A program made the position numbers and the translations under genes. Of a DNA stretch of 64,000 nucleotides, positions 18,665-27,408 are shown piece after piece (position 1 is the stretch's first letter; each line of letters opens with the position of its first letter). Origin of the DNA: Actinomycetales bacterium (GTDB lineage: Bacteria > Actinomycetota > Actinomycetes > S36-B12 > UBA5976); the NCBI GenBank assembly GCA_018969715.1, contig JAGWXT010000002.1:1-64000 (forward strand), read 5' to 3'. The notes below the pieces were generated by a model. It was not told the origin of the DNA. It saw only the letters and a program-made list of their open reading frames with translations, and did no database searches.

Positions 18665-20601
18665 CCGCCGCTGACCCGGCGGCGCACCCCACCGGGAGTG
18701 CCAGCGGGCACCCGGCGGCGCACCCCACCGGGAGTGCCCAGCGCACGGACCTGCGCAATGTGGCGATCATCGCCCACGTCGATCACGGCAAGACGACGCT
18801 GGTCGATGCGATGCTGTGGCAGTCCGGGGCGTTCCGTTCCAATCAGGATGTCGCCGAGCGGGTGATGGACTCGATGGACCTTGAACGCGAGAAGGGCATC
18901 ACGATCCTCGCCAAGAACACCGCGGTCCCCCATATCGGACCCGATGGCACCGTCACCACCATCAACATCGTCGATACCCCCGGTCACGCCGACTTCGGCG
19001 GTGAGGTGGAACGAGCCCTCGAGATGGTCGATGGGGCGGTGCTGCTGGTGGATGCCAGTGAGGGCCCGCTGCCGCAGACCCGCTTCGTGCTGCGCAAGGC
19101 ACTGGCCAAGCGGTTGCCGGTGATCCTCGTGGTGAACAAGACCGACCGTGCCGATGCCCGCATCAGTGCCGTGGTGGAGGAGACCTTCGACCTGCTGCTC
19201 GACCTCGTCGCTGACACCGGCAGCCTGGATGTCCTCGACCTGCCAGTGGTCTACGCCTCGGCGCGCGCCGGTCGCGCATCGCTGACCGCCCCCGCGGACG
19301 GTGAGATGCCCGATAGCCCCGACCTCGGCCCGCTCTTCACCACCCTGCTCGCACAGGTGCCGGCCCCCCGCTACGACCCCGCCGCGCCCCTGCAGGCGCA
19401 TGTCACCAACCTCGATGCCTCCGCCTACCTTGGCCGGCTCGCGATCTGCCGGGTGTACGCCGGGTACATCAACCGCGGACAGCAGGTGGCCTGGCTGCGC
19501 GCCGATGGCCGTGCCGAGCAGGTGAAGGTTGCCGAGCTGCTCATGACGCAGGCCTTGGAGCGGGTGAGTGTGACGCAGGCTGGACCAGGTGACCTGATCG
19601 CCGTCGCCGGCATTCCCGAGGTCTCCATCGGGGACACCCTCGCCGACCGTGATGACCCCCGTCCACTTCCCCCGATCACCGTCGACGAGCCGAGCATCGC
19701 CATGACCTTCGGGGTGAACACATCACCCCTGGCCGGCCAGTCGGGTACTCGACTGACCGCTCGGCTGCTCAAGAACCGGCTCGACGCCGAGCTGATCGGA
19801 AATGTGTCCTTGCGGGTGCTGCCCACCGAGCGCCCCGACACCTGGCAGGTGCAGGGCCGGGGGGAACTGCAGTTGGCGGTGCTGGTGGAGATCATGCGCC
19901 GGGAGGGTTTCGAACTCACCATCGGCAAGCCGGTGGTCGTCACCCGCACCGTCGACGGGGCGGTCCATGAGCCCGTTGAGCGGCTCACCATCGACGTACC
20001 CGAGGAGTTCCTCGGGGCGGTCACCCAGGTGCTCGGCACGCGCAAGGCGCGCCTGGAGCAGATGGTCAACCATGGCTCCGGCTGGGTGCGGATGGAGTAC
20101 CGCGTGCCCGCCCGTGGCCTCATCGGCATGCGCACGGAGCTGCTGACCGAGACCCGCGGGACCGCCCTCGCCCATCACGTTTTCGACCGCTATGAGCCGT
20201 GGCATGGGCCGATCCGCGCCCGTCCCAACGGCGCCCTGGTCGCGGACCGCACCGGTGCCGTCACCGGCTACGCGTGCTTCAGCCTGCAGGAGCGGGGCAC
20301 CCTGTTCGTCTCACCCGGCGCGCAGGTGTACCAGGGGATGATCGTGGGCGAGAACTCGCGCTCCGATGACATGGACGTCAATCCCACCAAGGAGCGCAAG
20401 GTGACCAACATCCGCTCCTCAACCGCCGAGGAGCTCGAGCGTCTCATCCCGGCCCGCCTGCTGTCCCTTGAGCAGGCTCTCGAGCAGATCAATGACGATG
20501 AGTGCGTCGAGGTCACCCCCGCGGCCATTCGCCTGCGCAAGACGGTGCTCGATCCGCATGAACGCGCTCGGGCGCGTTCGCGCTCCGGACAGCGCTCCTG
20601 A
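18661..20601 (+). CDS. typA: Ribosome-associated GTPase TypA/BipA
   Basis: A 646-residue translational GTPase needed for ribosome assembly under stress. G1 [10 protein letters not shown]2 REKGITI, G3 DTPGH and G4 NKTD are all present in order, followed by the EF-G-like domains II, III and V and the TypA-specific C-terminal domain ([43 protein letters not shown]). The first 28 residues are an extra tail made of a duplicated 12-residue unit rich in Pro, Ala, His and Gly; conserved sequence starts only at [12 protein letters not shown] at 18661 overlaps the ychF stop. Coupling of ychF to typA is not the mycobacterial arrangement. Confidence 0.96.
   Translation: MTAADPAAHPTGSASGHPAAHPTGSAQRTDLRNVAIIAHVDHGKTTLVDAMLWQSGAFRSNQDVAERVMDSMDLEREKGITILAKNTAVPHIGPDGTVTTINIVDTPGHADFGGEVERALEMVDGAVLLVDASEGPLPQTRFVLRKALAKRLPVILVVNKTDRADARISAVVEETFDLLLDLVADTGSLDVLDLPVVYASARAGRASLTAPADGEMPDSPDLGPLFTTLLAQVPAPRYDPAAPLQAHVTNLDASAYLGRLAICRVYAGYINRGQQVAWLRADGRAEQVKVAELLMTQALERVSVTQAGPGDLIAVAGIPEVSIGDTLADRDDPRPLPPITVDEPSIAMTFGVNTSPLAGQSGTRLTARLLKNRLDAELIGNVSLRVLPTERPDTWQVQGRGELQLAVLVEIMRREGFELTIGKPVVVTRTVDGAVHEPVERLTIDVPEEFLGAVTQVLGTRKARLEQMVNHGSGWVRMEYRVPARGLIGMRTELLTETRGTALAHHVFDRYEPWHGPIRARPNGALVADRTGAVTGYACFSLQERGTLFVSPGAQVYQGMIVGENSRSDDMDVNPTKERKVTNIRSSTAEELERLIPARLLSLEQALEQINDDECVEVTPAAIRLRKTVLDPHERARARSRSGQRS
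18674..18738 (+). repeat. 36-bp in-frame duplication in the typA N-terminus
   Basis: 29 identical bases occur at 18674-18702 and 18710-18738. They encode the repeated residues PAAHPTGSA before the GTPase domain. The perfect identity suggests a recent duplication. Confidence 0.85.
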
Positions 20602-20613
20602 GCGGTCCGAGTG

Positions 20614-20674
20614 CCCGGCGGCGCGCAGGCGGCCCGCAGCCCGGCGGCGCGCAGGCGGCCCGCAGCCCGGCGGC
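20614..20674. repeat. 26-bp tandem repeat between convergent typA and S9 peptidase genes
   Basis: Two perfect 26-bp units (20614-20639 and 20640-20665) plus a 9-bp partial third unit (20666-20674) that ends directly at the peptidase stop codon. Unit begins CCCGGCGGCGCGCAGG. Confidence 0.85.
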
Positions 20675-22978
20675 CTACCCCAGCGCGCGGATGAAGAAGT
20701 CCCTCGTCACCCGCTCGAGGGTTTCGGCGATCGACGCCCCCCCCGTCATATGGCTCACCCCCGGCAGCGGCAGGACCTCATGGCGCAGACCCCCTGCCAG
20801 CAGCGCCGCCGACAGCCGAAGGGTGTGCGCGGCGAGGACGTTGTCATCGGCGAGGCCGTGGATGAGCAGCAGTGGCCCGGGGAGGATCTCGGCGCGCGCC
20901 GCCACCGTCGCGGCTGTGATGAGCGAGCTGCCGTCATATGCGGCGGCGTGGTGCTCCGGATGGCCGAGGTAGCGCTCGGAGTAGCCGGTGTCGTACAGCC
21001 GCCAGTCGGCCACCGGCGCCCCCGCGACGGCGGCGTGAAACCTGTCCGGCCGCGTCAGCACCGCCCCCGCGGCAAGGTAGCCGCCGAAGGACCACCCATG
21101 TATGCCAACCCGGCTGCCGTCGACCTCGTCCGGATACGCCGCGGCCAGGGCGTCCAGTGCCCGGACCTGTCCGGCCACCGGCGGCCCGAGCAGGTCACCG
21201 TTGACCGCCCACTCGTCACTGAGGGTGCCGGGCGTGCCCGGACCGTCCGCGATCAGCACGATGAACCCGGCATCGGCAAGCCACTGGTCGAGGACGTAGG
21301 CACCCCCGGTGGCGATGACCCGACGGGCATGCGGGCCGCCGTACGGTGCGCAGATCACCGGCGACGGGCCCGGGCTGGGGGATGACGGCCAGCAGACGAT
21401 CGCGGGGCGGGTGCCCGGGATGTCGAGCACAGTCAACCGCGGCGCCGGGGGGCGCACCGCCACGCTGCCCAGGGTGAGGCTGCGCTCACGCGAGTGGACC
21501 GCAACCACCGGCTGGGTCTCGCCGAGGGCGATGCTGGCGACGATGAGGGTGCCGCCGCCGCTGGCGGCGGCCACGTCCACCGCCGGGCCGCCGCGGGGGG
21601 TGAGGTCCACCGCCGGGGTGTCGGCGGGGTCGCCGCGCAGGCTGATGCGCAGCAGCCGCGTGCCCAGGGCCGTCGCACCCGAAGGTGGTCCGTCATGGAG
21701 GCTCACCAACGCCGAATCGCCGGTGATGCTGACCGCTGTCACCGTCTGGCCCGGCTGGGTGAGAGGGATGCCGCCGACGGCGAGGCGTCGCGTGTTGGTC
21801 AGGCGATCGTCCCAGAGGTGGACCACTCGCCCATCGGCCAGGACGTGCGGCAGGCCGGGCATCACCGTCACCCAGGGGGTGGTGTGCTCATGGTGCAGGC
21901 AGCGCGGTTCGAGGGTGGGGGAGTCCAGATCCCAGCACCATGTGCGCAGGTCGCGCTGGTCGCGGGTGAGGGTGGTGGCGACGATCCGGCCGGGGTCGAT
22001 CCAGCCGGCGTCGATGAGGTACTCCGCCGGGCGGTCCTCGGGCGCCGGGTCGGCGGACGGGTCCCCCGCGGGGTGGTTGGGCAGGTCGAGTCGGTGGAGC
22101 CGACCGTCCACAAGGTCCGCGCTCACCAGCCAGACGCGGGCGTTCGCAGTGCCGGCCCGCGGATAGCGGTGCTCCCGGGGGCGCACCTGCGGCGCCGCCG
22201 GATCGGCGAGCCACGCGATCTCAACCCCGGCGGAGTCGACACCCGCGGCGAGGAGGGCGGAACTGTCCGGCGCCCACCACAGGCCCCGCAGTCGCGAGAA
22301 CTCCTCGGCGGCGATGAAGTCCGCCAAACCGTAGGTGACGGTGGCCTCGCCGGGGGCGGCCGACCCTCCCGCGCCTTGCCGGTGTGTGTCGGGCAGCTCG
22401 GGCTGGTGACCGATGAGCCGCCGGGCAGCCGGGAGGGGTTCGCCCGGCTGGGGTATCGGCGCTCCCCATACCGATCCCTCGGCCACCCAGGCGAGGAACC
22501 GGCCGTCCGGGGAGACGCGGGGGTCCACGCCCGACTCCGCCATCCGCAGGGGCGCCATCGGCCGACCACCCCCACGTTCACGCGATGCGGGCCAATGGGC
22601 CACCCACACCACCCCGGCAACAGCGAAGGCTGCCACCGTCATCGCATCGTCGGTGCTGAACGCGACGATGCCCGCGCCGGACTCGCGCTGGCGCTCCCGG
22701 CGGGCGGCCTCGGCCGCTGGCAGCTCACCGCCAGCCGGCAGCCCATCGGGATCCACCCACACCTGTGGCACGGGCATCGCGCAGTCCAGGTCGCAGGCGT
22801 GGAGCACCTGCGTGGGCACCGCGGCTGACCGTGCCCGCAGGAATGCCACCCGCTCCCCGGTGCTCGACGCGGTGAACGACCGCGGTCGGCCGCGGCTGAA
22901 CCGCGCGGTGAGGGCGGATGCGCGCGGTATGTCGCCGGCGGCCAGCGCCGCGGCGAGAGCGGCCTCACTCATCGACAT
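20675..22978 (-). CDS. S9 family prolyl oligopeptidase / dipeptidyl peptidase-like
   Basis: A 767-residue serine peptidase. The N-terminal two thirds form a beta-propeller with repeated WxxD-like blades. The C-terminal alpha/beta-hydrolase domain carries the nucleophile in GWSFGGY (S630), the acid in GLADDN (D711 or D712) and the base in GVSHMTG (H743), almost the same spacing as in DPP4-type enzymes. A PYGGPHA oxyanion block precedes it. There is no signal peptide, so it is probably cytoplasmic and cleaves short peptides. ATG at 22978 or the second ATG at 22972 could be the start; neither has a clear ribosome site. It is divergent from mshB. Confidence 0.92.
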   Translation of the reverse strand: MSMSEAALAAALAAGDIPRASALTARFSRGRPRSFTASSTGERVAFLRARSAAVPTQVLHACDLDCAMPVPQVWVDPDGLPAGGELPAAEAARRERQRESGAGIVAFSTDDAMTVAAFAVAGVVWVAHWPASRERGGGRPMAPLRMAESGVDPRVSPDGRFLAWVAEGSVWGAPIPQPGEPLPAARRLIGHQPELPDTHRQGAGGSAAPGEATVTYGLADFIAAEEFSRLRGLWWAPDSSALLAAGVDSAGVEIAWLADPAAPQVRPREHRYPRAGTANARVWLVSADLVDGRLHRLDLPNHPAGDPSADPAPEDRPAEYLIDAGWIDPGRIVATTLTRDQRDLRTWCWDLDSPTLEPRCLHHEHTTPWVTVMPGLPHVLADGRVVHLWDDRLTNTRRLAVGGIPLTQPGQTVTAVSITGDSALVSLHDGPPSGATALGTRLLRISLRGDPADTPAVDLTPRGGPAVDVAAASGGGTLIVASIALGETQPVVAVHSRERSLTLGSVAVRPPAPRLTVLDIPGTRPAIVCWPSSPSPGPSPVICAPYGGPHARRVIATGGAYVLDQWLADAGFIVLIADGPGTPGTLSDEWAVNGDLLGPPVAGQVRALDALAAAYPDEVDGSRVGIHGWSFGGYLAAGAVLTRPDRFHAAVAGAPVADWRLYDTGYSERYLGHPEHHAAAYDGSSLITAATVAARAEILPGPLLLIHGLADDNVLAAHTLRLSAALLAGGLRHEVLPLPGVSHMTGGASIAETLERVTRDFFIRALG

Positions 22979-23042
22979 GCGACCGCATCGCCGGGTGGGG
23001 CATCCGGTCGGCTGGACTCACATCGCGCAGTCTCGCACCGCC

Positions 23043-23048
23043 TACGCT
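23043..23048 (+). promoter_or_regulatory. Leaderless -10 (TACGCT) before mshB
   Basis: TACGCT ends 6 nt before the GTG at 23055 and supports that start. Confidence 0.55.
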
Positions 23049-23054
23049 GAACGG

Positions 23055-23975
23055 GTGCCCGATCGTCGGCTGCTCGCCGTCCATGCCCACCCGGATGATG
23101 AAGCCGTCGGTACCGGATCGACCCTCGCCCACTATGTCGATGCCGGAGTCGGGGTCACCGTCGTGACGTGCACCGCGGGTGAACTGGGGGAGGTCCTCGT
23201 CGAGGATCTCGCCCACCTCGCGGCCGACCGGACCGATCGACTCGGTGAGCACCGCCAGGGCGAGCTCGCCGACGCTCTCGCGATCCTCGGCGTCAGCGAT
23301 CACCGCTACCTTGGCGGGGTCGGCCGCTACCGGGACTCCGGCATGGCCGGCACGCCCGCGAATGGCGACCCCCGCTCCTTCGCACAGGCTGACCTGCTCG
23401 CCGCTGCTGATGATCTCGTGGTGGTGATCCGCGAGGTGCGGCCACAGGTGATGGTCACCTATGACCCGCGGGGCGGCTACGGGCATCCCGATCACATCCA
23501 GGCCAACCGCGTCGCGCACTACGCCGCGGCTCTCGCGGCCGTCCCGTCCCATCGGCCCGACCTCGGGCCGGCGTGGACGGTGTCGAAGATCTACTGGTCC
23601 GCGCTGCCGCGCAGTTACGTCGAGCAGGGAATGCGCGCCCTCGTCGACGCCGGCGGCACCCGCCTGTTCGGGGTGGACCGAGTGGAGGACTTGCCGTTCA
23701 TCGTCGAAGATGACGCCGTCACCACTGTCATCGACGCAGGAGACCAGGCCGAGCGCAAGCTCGCGGCTCTGCGCGCTCACCGGACGCAGGTCAGTGACGA
23801 CGGTCCCTTCTTCGCTCTCGCCGAGTTGCTTGGACCGCACGTGCTCGGTCGGGAGTTCTACCGGCTTGCCGGCGGGGTGGCGGTGGCGGACCCCGGCCAT
23901 CCGCTGCAGTGGGAGACGGACCTGTTCGCTGGGATTGGTGAGCCGGCGGGGGCGCCGAGCGGTGGCCACCCGTGA
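23055..23975 (+). CDS. mshB: GlcNAc-inositol deacetylase of mycothiol synthesis
   Basis: A 306-residue zinc deacetylase of the PIG-L/LmbE fold. It removes acetate from GlcNAc-inositol, the second committed step to mycothiol. The metal motif AHPDDE gives H12 and D15; the third ligand is H147 in GHPDHIQ, matching M. tuberculosis MshB H147. The C-terminal half (KIYWSALPRSYVEQGM) also fits MshB rather than generic LmbE proteins. GTG at 23055 follows a leaderless-type hexamer. The stop overlaps the next gene (GTGA). This is the clearest sign that the host makes mycothiol. Confidence 0.94.
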   Translation: MPDRRLLAVHAHPDDEAVGTGSTLAHYVDAGVGVTVVTCTAGELGEVLVEDLAHLAADRTDRLGEHRQGELADALAILGVSDHRYLGGVGRYRDSGMAGTPANGDPRSFAQADLLAAADDLVVVIREVRPQVMVTYDPRGGYGHPDHIQANRVAHYAAALAAVPSHRPDLGPAWTVSKIYWSALPRSYVEQGMRALVDAGGTRLFGVDRVEDLPFIVEDDAVTTVIDAGDQAERKLAALRAHRTQVSDDGPFFALAELLGPHVLGREFYRLAGGVAVADPGHPLQWETDLFAGIGEPAGAPSGGHP

Positions 23976-24370
23976 GCGTCCCCACCGCTGAGCCCACGGC
24001 CGGCCCCACGGCCGGACGGCTGATCCTGCTGCTGCTGCTCATGCCCGGCGGATTCCTGCTGGGCCTCGTCATGGGCTTCTACCCGCAGGCCATCGTTCGG
24101 ATCGGGCCGGTGCCCCTGCCGTGGGGGCTGGTGCTGTCGATCGTCGTGGTCGCCCTTGCCGTGCGGCTGCCGGTGCGGCTGCTGCGGACCCGGCTCGCCG
24201 GCGTACTCGTCCTAATCGGATGGGGGATCGCCAGCATCGCCCTCGCCCTGCCCACACCGGACGGTGACCTGATCCTCGCTGATGGCTGGCAGACCTACGC
24301 CTACCTCACCGCCGGGGTGCTGCTCGGCGGGTTCCTGGTCGCGCTGCCGCCCCGAGCCGGTTCCGCCTGA
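23972..24370 (+). CDS. Small membrane protein downstream of mshB (DUF6113-like)
   Basis: A 132-residue integral membrane protein with four hydrophobic segments (about 16-36, 48-64, 72-92 and 106-126) and little else. The GTG start overlaps the mshB stop, so it is co-translated with mshB. A similar small membrane gene follows mshB in mycobacteria (Rv1171) and streptomycetes. The function is unknown and the DUF6113 name is from memory of context rather than a motif. Confidence 0.7.
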   Translation: MSVPTAEPTAGPTAGRLILLLLLMPGGFLLGLVMGFYPQAIVRIGPVPLPWGLVLSIVVVALAVRLPVRLLRTRLAGVLVLIGWGIASIALALPTPDGDLILADGWQTYAYLTAGVLLGGFLVALPPRAGSA

Positions 24371-24399
24371 CCGGTTCGGCCACAGCGAGCCGGGGCAGG

Positions 24400-25890
24400 T
24401 CAGCCGCGACGGGGTGTCACCGTCTGGCCGTCGGGGGTGTCGACGACATCGAACCCGGCAGCGGCGAGTTGTGCTCGCAGGGAGTCGGCCAGCGGCCATT
24501 GCCGTTGCGCGCGAGCGGTGGCCCGGGCGGTCAGCAGCGCGGTGACCGCAGCCGGCAGTTCGGGCGTGGGGTCATGGCCGGCGCCCACTCCGGCGCCGAG
24601 GTCCAGTCCGAGCAGGGCATCGGCGGTGAGGAACGTTGCCGCCCGCACAGCCGGTACGACCCGATCATCGCGTTCCAGTCCGCGCAGGGTGCGCAGCGCT
24701 CGCGGCACGTCGAGGTCCTCGCGCATCGCGGCGCGCACACCCGCCAACGTCGCCGCATGCACTGGTGCGATCGGCTCGGTTGTCCACTCGGCGATGCGGG
24801 TGCGCCAGCGGCGCAGTGTGGCATCGGCTGCCCGCAGGTCAGCCCAGGTGAGATCCATCTGCTGGCGGTAGCGGTGCTCCATCAGGGCCAGCCGCACGGC
24901 GCGTGGATCGATCCCGCTGGCAGTGACCTGGGAGAGCAGCACAACGTTGCCGGCGGACTTGCTCATCTTGCGGCCCTCGAACAGCAGGTGCTCACCGTGC
25001 ACCCAGTGGCCGACAACCTCGCACCCGGCTGCCGCATTGCTCTGCGCCCGTTCATCCTCATGGTGGGGGAAGCGCAGGTCGATACCACCGGTGTGCAGGT
25101 CGATGCGCGGTCCGAGGTGGTGCAGGCTCATCGCCGAGCATTCAATGTGCCAGCCCGGATAGCCCCGGCCCCACGGGGTGTCCCATGTCAGCTGGGTGCG
25201 GGTGTCGCCGGCGAGCTTCCACAACGCCCAGTCGGCGTGGAAGCGCTTATGCGGGTCGACCGCCGCACTCATCCGGTGCCCCGGACGCAGGTCCGCCAGG
25301 CGGTTCCCGCTTAGTCGCCCGTAGTCCGCGACGCTGCGGGCGTCGAAGAAGACACCGCCGGCGCAGCGGTAGGCGTGACCGCTGCCGAGCAGGGTGGCGA
25401 TGAGGTCGATCATCAGCGGGATCGACTCACTGGCGCGAGGGTAGGCGGCTGCGGGACGGATGCCGAGGGCGGCGAGGTCATCGTGGAAGCGCTGCTCGAA
25501 CCGGCGGGCGATCTGCAGCGCCGGCTCCCCCCGCGCGGCAGCCTCACTGAGCAGGCGGTCGGCCTCACCGGCCTGGCCCTCATCGACGTCGCCGAACCCG
25601 GCCCCGTCCGCAGCCCCGCCGGCATCCCCAAGGCCGCGATCGTCGACCATGTGACCCACGTCGGTGATGTTCTGGACGACCCGCGTGGTCCATCCCGCAT
25701 CGATCGCCGTCCGCACGATCAGGTCGGTGGTGAGGAAGGTGCGCAGATTGCCCACATGGGCATCGCGGTAGACCGTAGGCCCGCAGGCGTAGATGGTGAA
25801 GACGGGTGAGCCGAGGCTCGATGGGTCGGGGGTGACGGGGACGACCGCCCGTGCGAGCGTGTCGTAGAGCGCGATCGGGGCCGGGCTCAT
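24400..25890 (-). CDS. cysS: CysS-family cysteine-activating ligase (cysteinyl-tRNA synthetase)
   Basis: A 496-residue class Ia synthetase-type enzyme that activates cysteine. The first motif is YACGPTVYRDAHVGN (zinc ligand C36 and the HIGH-like HVGN), then GWHIECSAMS, FPHHEDE with the remaining zinc ligands, and GRKMSKSAGNVV (KMSKS). The C-terminal helical region and tail (LADSLRAQLAAAGFDVVDTPDG) are those of tRNA ligases, whereas mycothiol ligase MshC lacks them and has CGITPYD at the front. CysS is therefore the best call. An odd feature is a Gly/Ala-Asp-rich insertion near residues 85-110. It starts within the stop of the GNAT gene (ATGA) and lies beside mshB. Confidence 0.83.
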   Translation of the reverse strand: MSPAPIALYDTLARAVVPVTPDPSSLGSPVFTIYACGPTVYRDAHVGNLRTFLTTDLIVRTAIDAGWTTRVVQNITDVGHMVDDRGLGDAGGAADGAGFGDVDEGQAGEADRLLSEAAARGEPALQIARRFEQRFHDDLAALGIRPAAAYPRASESIPLMIDLIATLLGSGHAYRCAGGVFFDARSVADYGRLSGNRLADLRPGHRMSAAVDPHKRFHADWALWKLAGDTRTQLTWDTPWGRGYPGWHIECSAMSLHHLGPRIDLHTGGIDLRFPHHEDERAQSNAAAGCEVVGHWVHGEHLLFEGRKMSKSAGNVVLLSQVTASGIDPRAVRLALMEHRYRQQMDLTWADLRAADATLRRWRTRIAEWTTEPIAPVHAATLAGVRAAMREDLDVPRALRTLRGLERDDRVVPAVRAATFLTADALLGLDLGAGVGAGHDPTPELPAAVTALLTARATARAQRQWPLADSLRAQLAAAGFDVVDTPDGQTVTPRRG

Positions 25891-26867
25891 GGCGAGGCAG
25901 CGTACGCGGGTCCGGGCGCCGGCGGATGCCAGTAGTGGTAGCGGTGGTGGACGGTGAACCCCAGTGCGACGTAGAGCGCGCACGCCGGCTCATTGTCTGC
26001 CAGCACCTGCAGGCCGACCTCCCGCACCCCTCGGGCGGCGGCCCACGCACAGGCCCGCTCGGTCAGCGTTCGCCCGATCCCCCGCCGCCGGGCGGCCTCA
26101 GCGACGTGCAGACCCGTGACCAGCGCGGCGTCGTCGACTCGGGTGATGTGGATGCTGCCCCCGTCCGCTGTCAGGGTGCAGGCGCGGTCGTCCTCCGTTG
26201 GATCCGCACGTCGCGCGCTGGCGCGGAGTGAGCCCGCCGCAGGCGCGTCCGTGCGCGCGGCAGACTCGGCCGGGGTCGACAGCCCGCGGGTGAAGAAGAG
26301 GATCGTGCGACCGGGCCGCCAGCCGAGCTCCCGCAGGACGGGGTCGTGGACGCACGGCAGGGGGGCGCGCAGTAACGGCCCGCTGACGGGCCCGGGCGCG
26401 GTTGCATCAGCCTGCCCGGCTGCGGCGCGGGCCGCATCAGCCTGCCCGGCAAGAAACGCCAGCGACTGCTCGATCGCCGTGCGGGCTGGCACTCGGGGAT
26501 CGGACCCGGCGCGGATGCCTCGGTCGCGGACATCCGGTCCAGGCTGCCAATGGGCGAGCCAGTCGCCGAAGGTGAGTCGGGCCGCACTGCCCCAGGCGGA
26601 GTCGGCGCGCTCCTGCCATGTCACGACGGCGGTATCGGGTGGGACGACCTTCGCGGCGATGACCCGCCCGGTGTCGATGCTGACACAGTCGCCGCGCCGG
26701 TCCCGGGCGATGATGAGGGCGCCGGGAGCCGGCCACGCCGTGAGGGTGCCGAGGGCATCGGTTGCGCCGGGCCCGGGCTGATCGGCATCGTCCGACGGCA
26801 GGCGGGAGCGCACGCTCACCCGGCGTCCGACGTCGGCGGGGGTGATGCGGATGCGTCCGACAACCAT
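25887..26867 (-). CDS. GNAT N-acetyltransferase (Rv0428c/cg3035-like)
   Basis: A 326-residue acetyltransferase. The N-terminal 75 residues form a beta-rich SH3-like module (ITPADVGRRVSVRSRLP, then VIAAKVVPP), typical of the actinobacterial Rv0428c/cg3035 group. The C-terminal GNAT domain (about 215-320) has the acetyl-CoA loop RRRGIGRTL and the tail LQVLADNEPACALYVALGF. The middle holds a 10-residue duplication (AGQADA repeats). It is not MshD, which has two full GNAT domains. Start ATG at 26867. Its last bases overlap the cysS start, so the two proteins are made together. The substrate is unknown. Confidence 0.8.
   Translation of the reverse strand: MVVGRIRITPADVGRRVSVRSRLPSDDADQPGPGATDALGTLTAWPAPGALIIARDRRGDCVSIDTGRVIAAKVVPPDTAVVTWQERADSAWGSAARLTFGDWLAHWQPGPDVRDRGIRAGSDPRVPARTAIEQSLAFLAGQADAARAAAGQADATAPGPVSGPLLRAPLPCVHDPVLRELGWRPGRTILFFTRGLSTPAESAARTDAPAAGSLRASARRADPTEDDRACTLTADGGSIHITRVDDAALVTGLHVAEAARRRGIGRTLTERACAWAAARGVREVGLQVLADNEPACALYVALGFTVHHRYHYWHPPAPGPAYAASP
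26404..26450 (-). repeat. 30-bp-period duplication inside the GNAT gene
   Basis: GCATCAGCCTGCCCGGC occurs at 26404-26420 and 26434-26450, in frame, giving a duplicated AGQADA stretch between the two domains. Confidence 0.75.
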
Positions 26868-27006
26868 CCGTGAATCATCCCCGGCCGTGCCGCCCCGGCA
26901 CGGCCGCCCGTGGCAGACTGTGCCCACCAAAGCCCACCGAACCTACCGCTGCCCATGCAATCCGCCCGGGGTTTCCCTCGGCCATGCGCCTGCCATGGCC
27001 GTCGGC

Positions 27007-27054
27007 AATGCGCCGGAAAGTGCGCCGGAAAGTGCGCCGGGTACTGCGCCTGGA
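27007..27054 (+). repeat. Decaying 12-bp tandem repeat upstream of fdxA
   Basis: Four units based on AGTGCGCCGGAA at 27007, 27019, 27031 and 27043, the outer ones with substitutions. They end just before the GAAAGGA ribosome site (27057-27063). Confidence 0.7.
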
Positions 27055-27071
27055 ATTGAAAGGATGCCGCG

Positions 27072-27398
27072 TTGACCTACGTCATTGCCGATCCCTGTGT
27101 GGACCTCAAGGACAAGTCCTGTATCGAGGAGTGCCCGGTCGACTGCATCTATGAGGGCGGTCGCATGCTCTACATCCAGCCCGATGAGTGCGTTGACTGC
27201 GGTGCCTGTGAGCCGGTGTGCCCGGTGGAGGCGATCTACTACGAGGACGATGTGCCAGAGGCCTGGCGGGGCTTCACCGAGGCCAATGCGGTGTTCTTCG
27301 AGACCATCGGCTCACCCGGCGGGGCCGGCAAGCTCGGGATGATCGACGCCGACGCCCCCATGGTTGCCGCCCTCGCACCGCGTCAGCACGACGAGTGA
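27072..27398 (+). CDS. fdxA: Seven-iron ferredoxin
   Basis: A 108-residue electron carrier with one [3Fe-4S] and one [4Fe-4S] cluster. Cysteines are at 9, 17, 21, 25, 40, 43, 46 and 50, in the pattern C-x7-C-x3-CP and CxxCxxCxxxCP of 7Fe ferredoxins. The C-terminal half is the usual FdxA extension. The start codon is TTG at 27072, fixed by GAAAGGA 8 nt upstream and by the conserved MTYVIADPC beginning. It is followed after 10 nt by pheA. In mycobacteria the same ferredoxin (fdxC) directly precedes dapC; here pheA and tyrA are inserted between them. Confidence 0.95.
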   Translation: MTYVIADPCVDLKDKSCIEECPVDCIYEGGRMLYIQPDECVDCGACEPVCPVEAIYYEDDVPEAWRGFTEANAVFFETIGSPGGAGKLGMIDADAPMVAALAPRQHDE

Positions 27399-27408
27399 GG
27401 CGGGGGCG

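Noticed and set aside
24367-24403. Inverted repeat CTGACC/GGTCAG between the DUF6113-like gene and cysS as a terminator
   Set aside because: The 6-bp arms are 25 nt apart with no inner pairing worth noting.
24400-25890. Mycothiol ligase MshC
   Set aside because: The front motif is CGPTVYRDAHVGN and the C-terminal tRNA-ligase region is complete, which fits CysS better than MshC.
25887-26867. Mycothiol synthase MshD
   Set aside because: MshD has two GNAT domains; this protein has one GNAT domain after an SH3-like module of the Rv0428c type.
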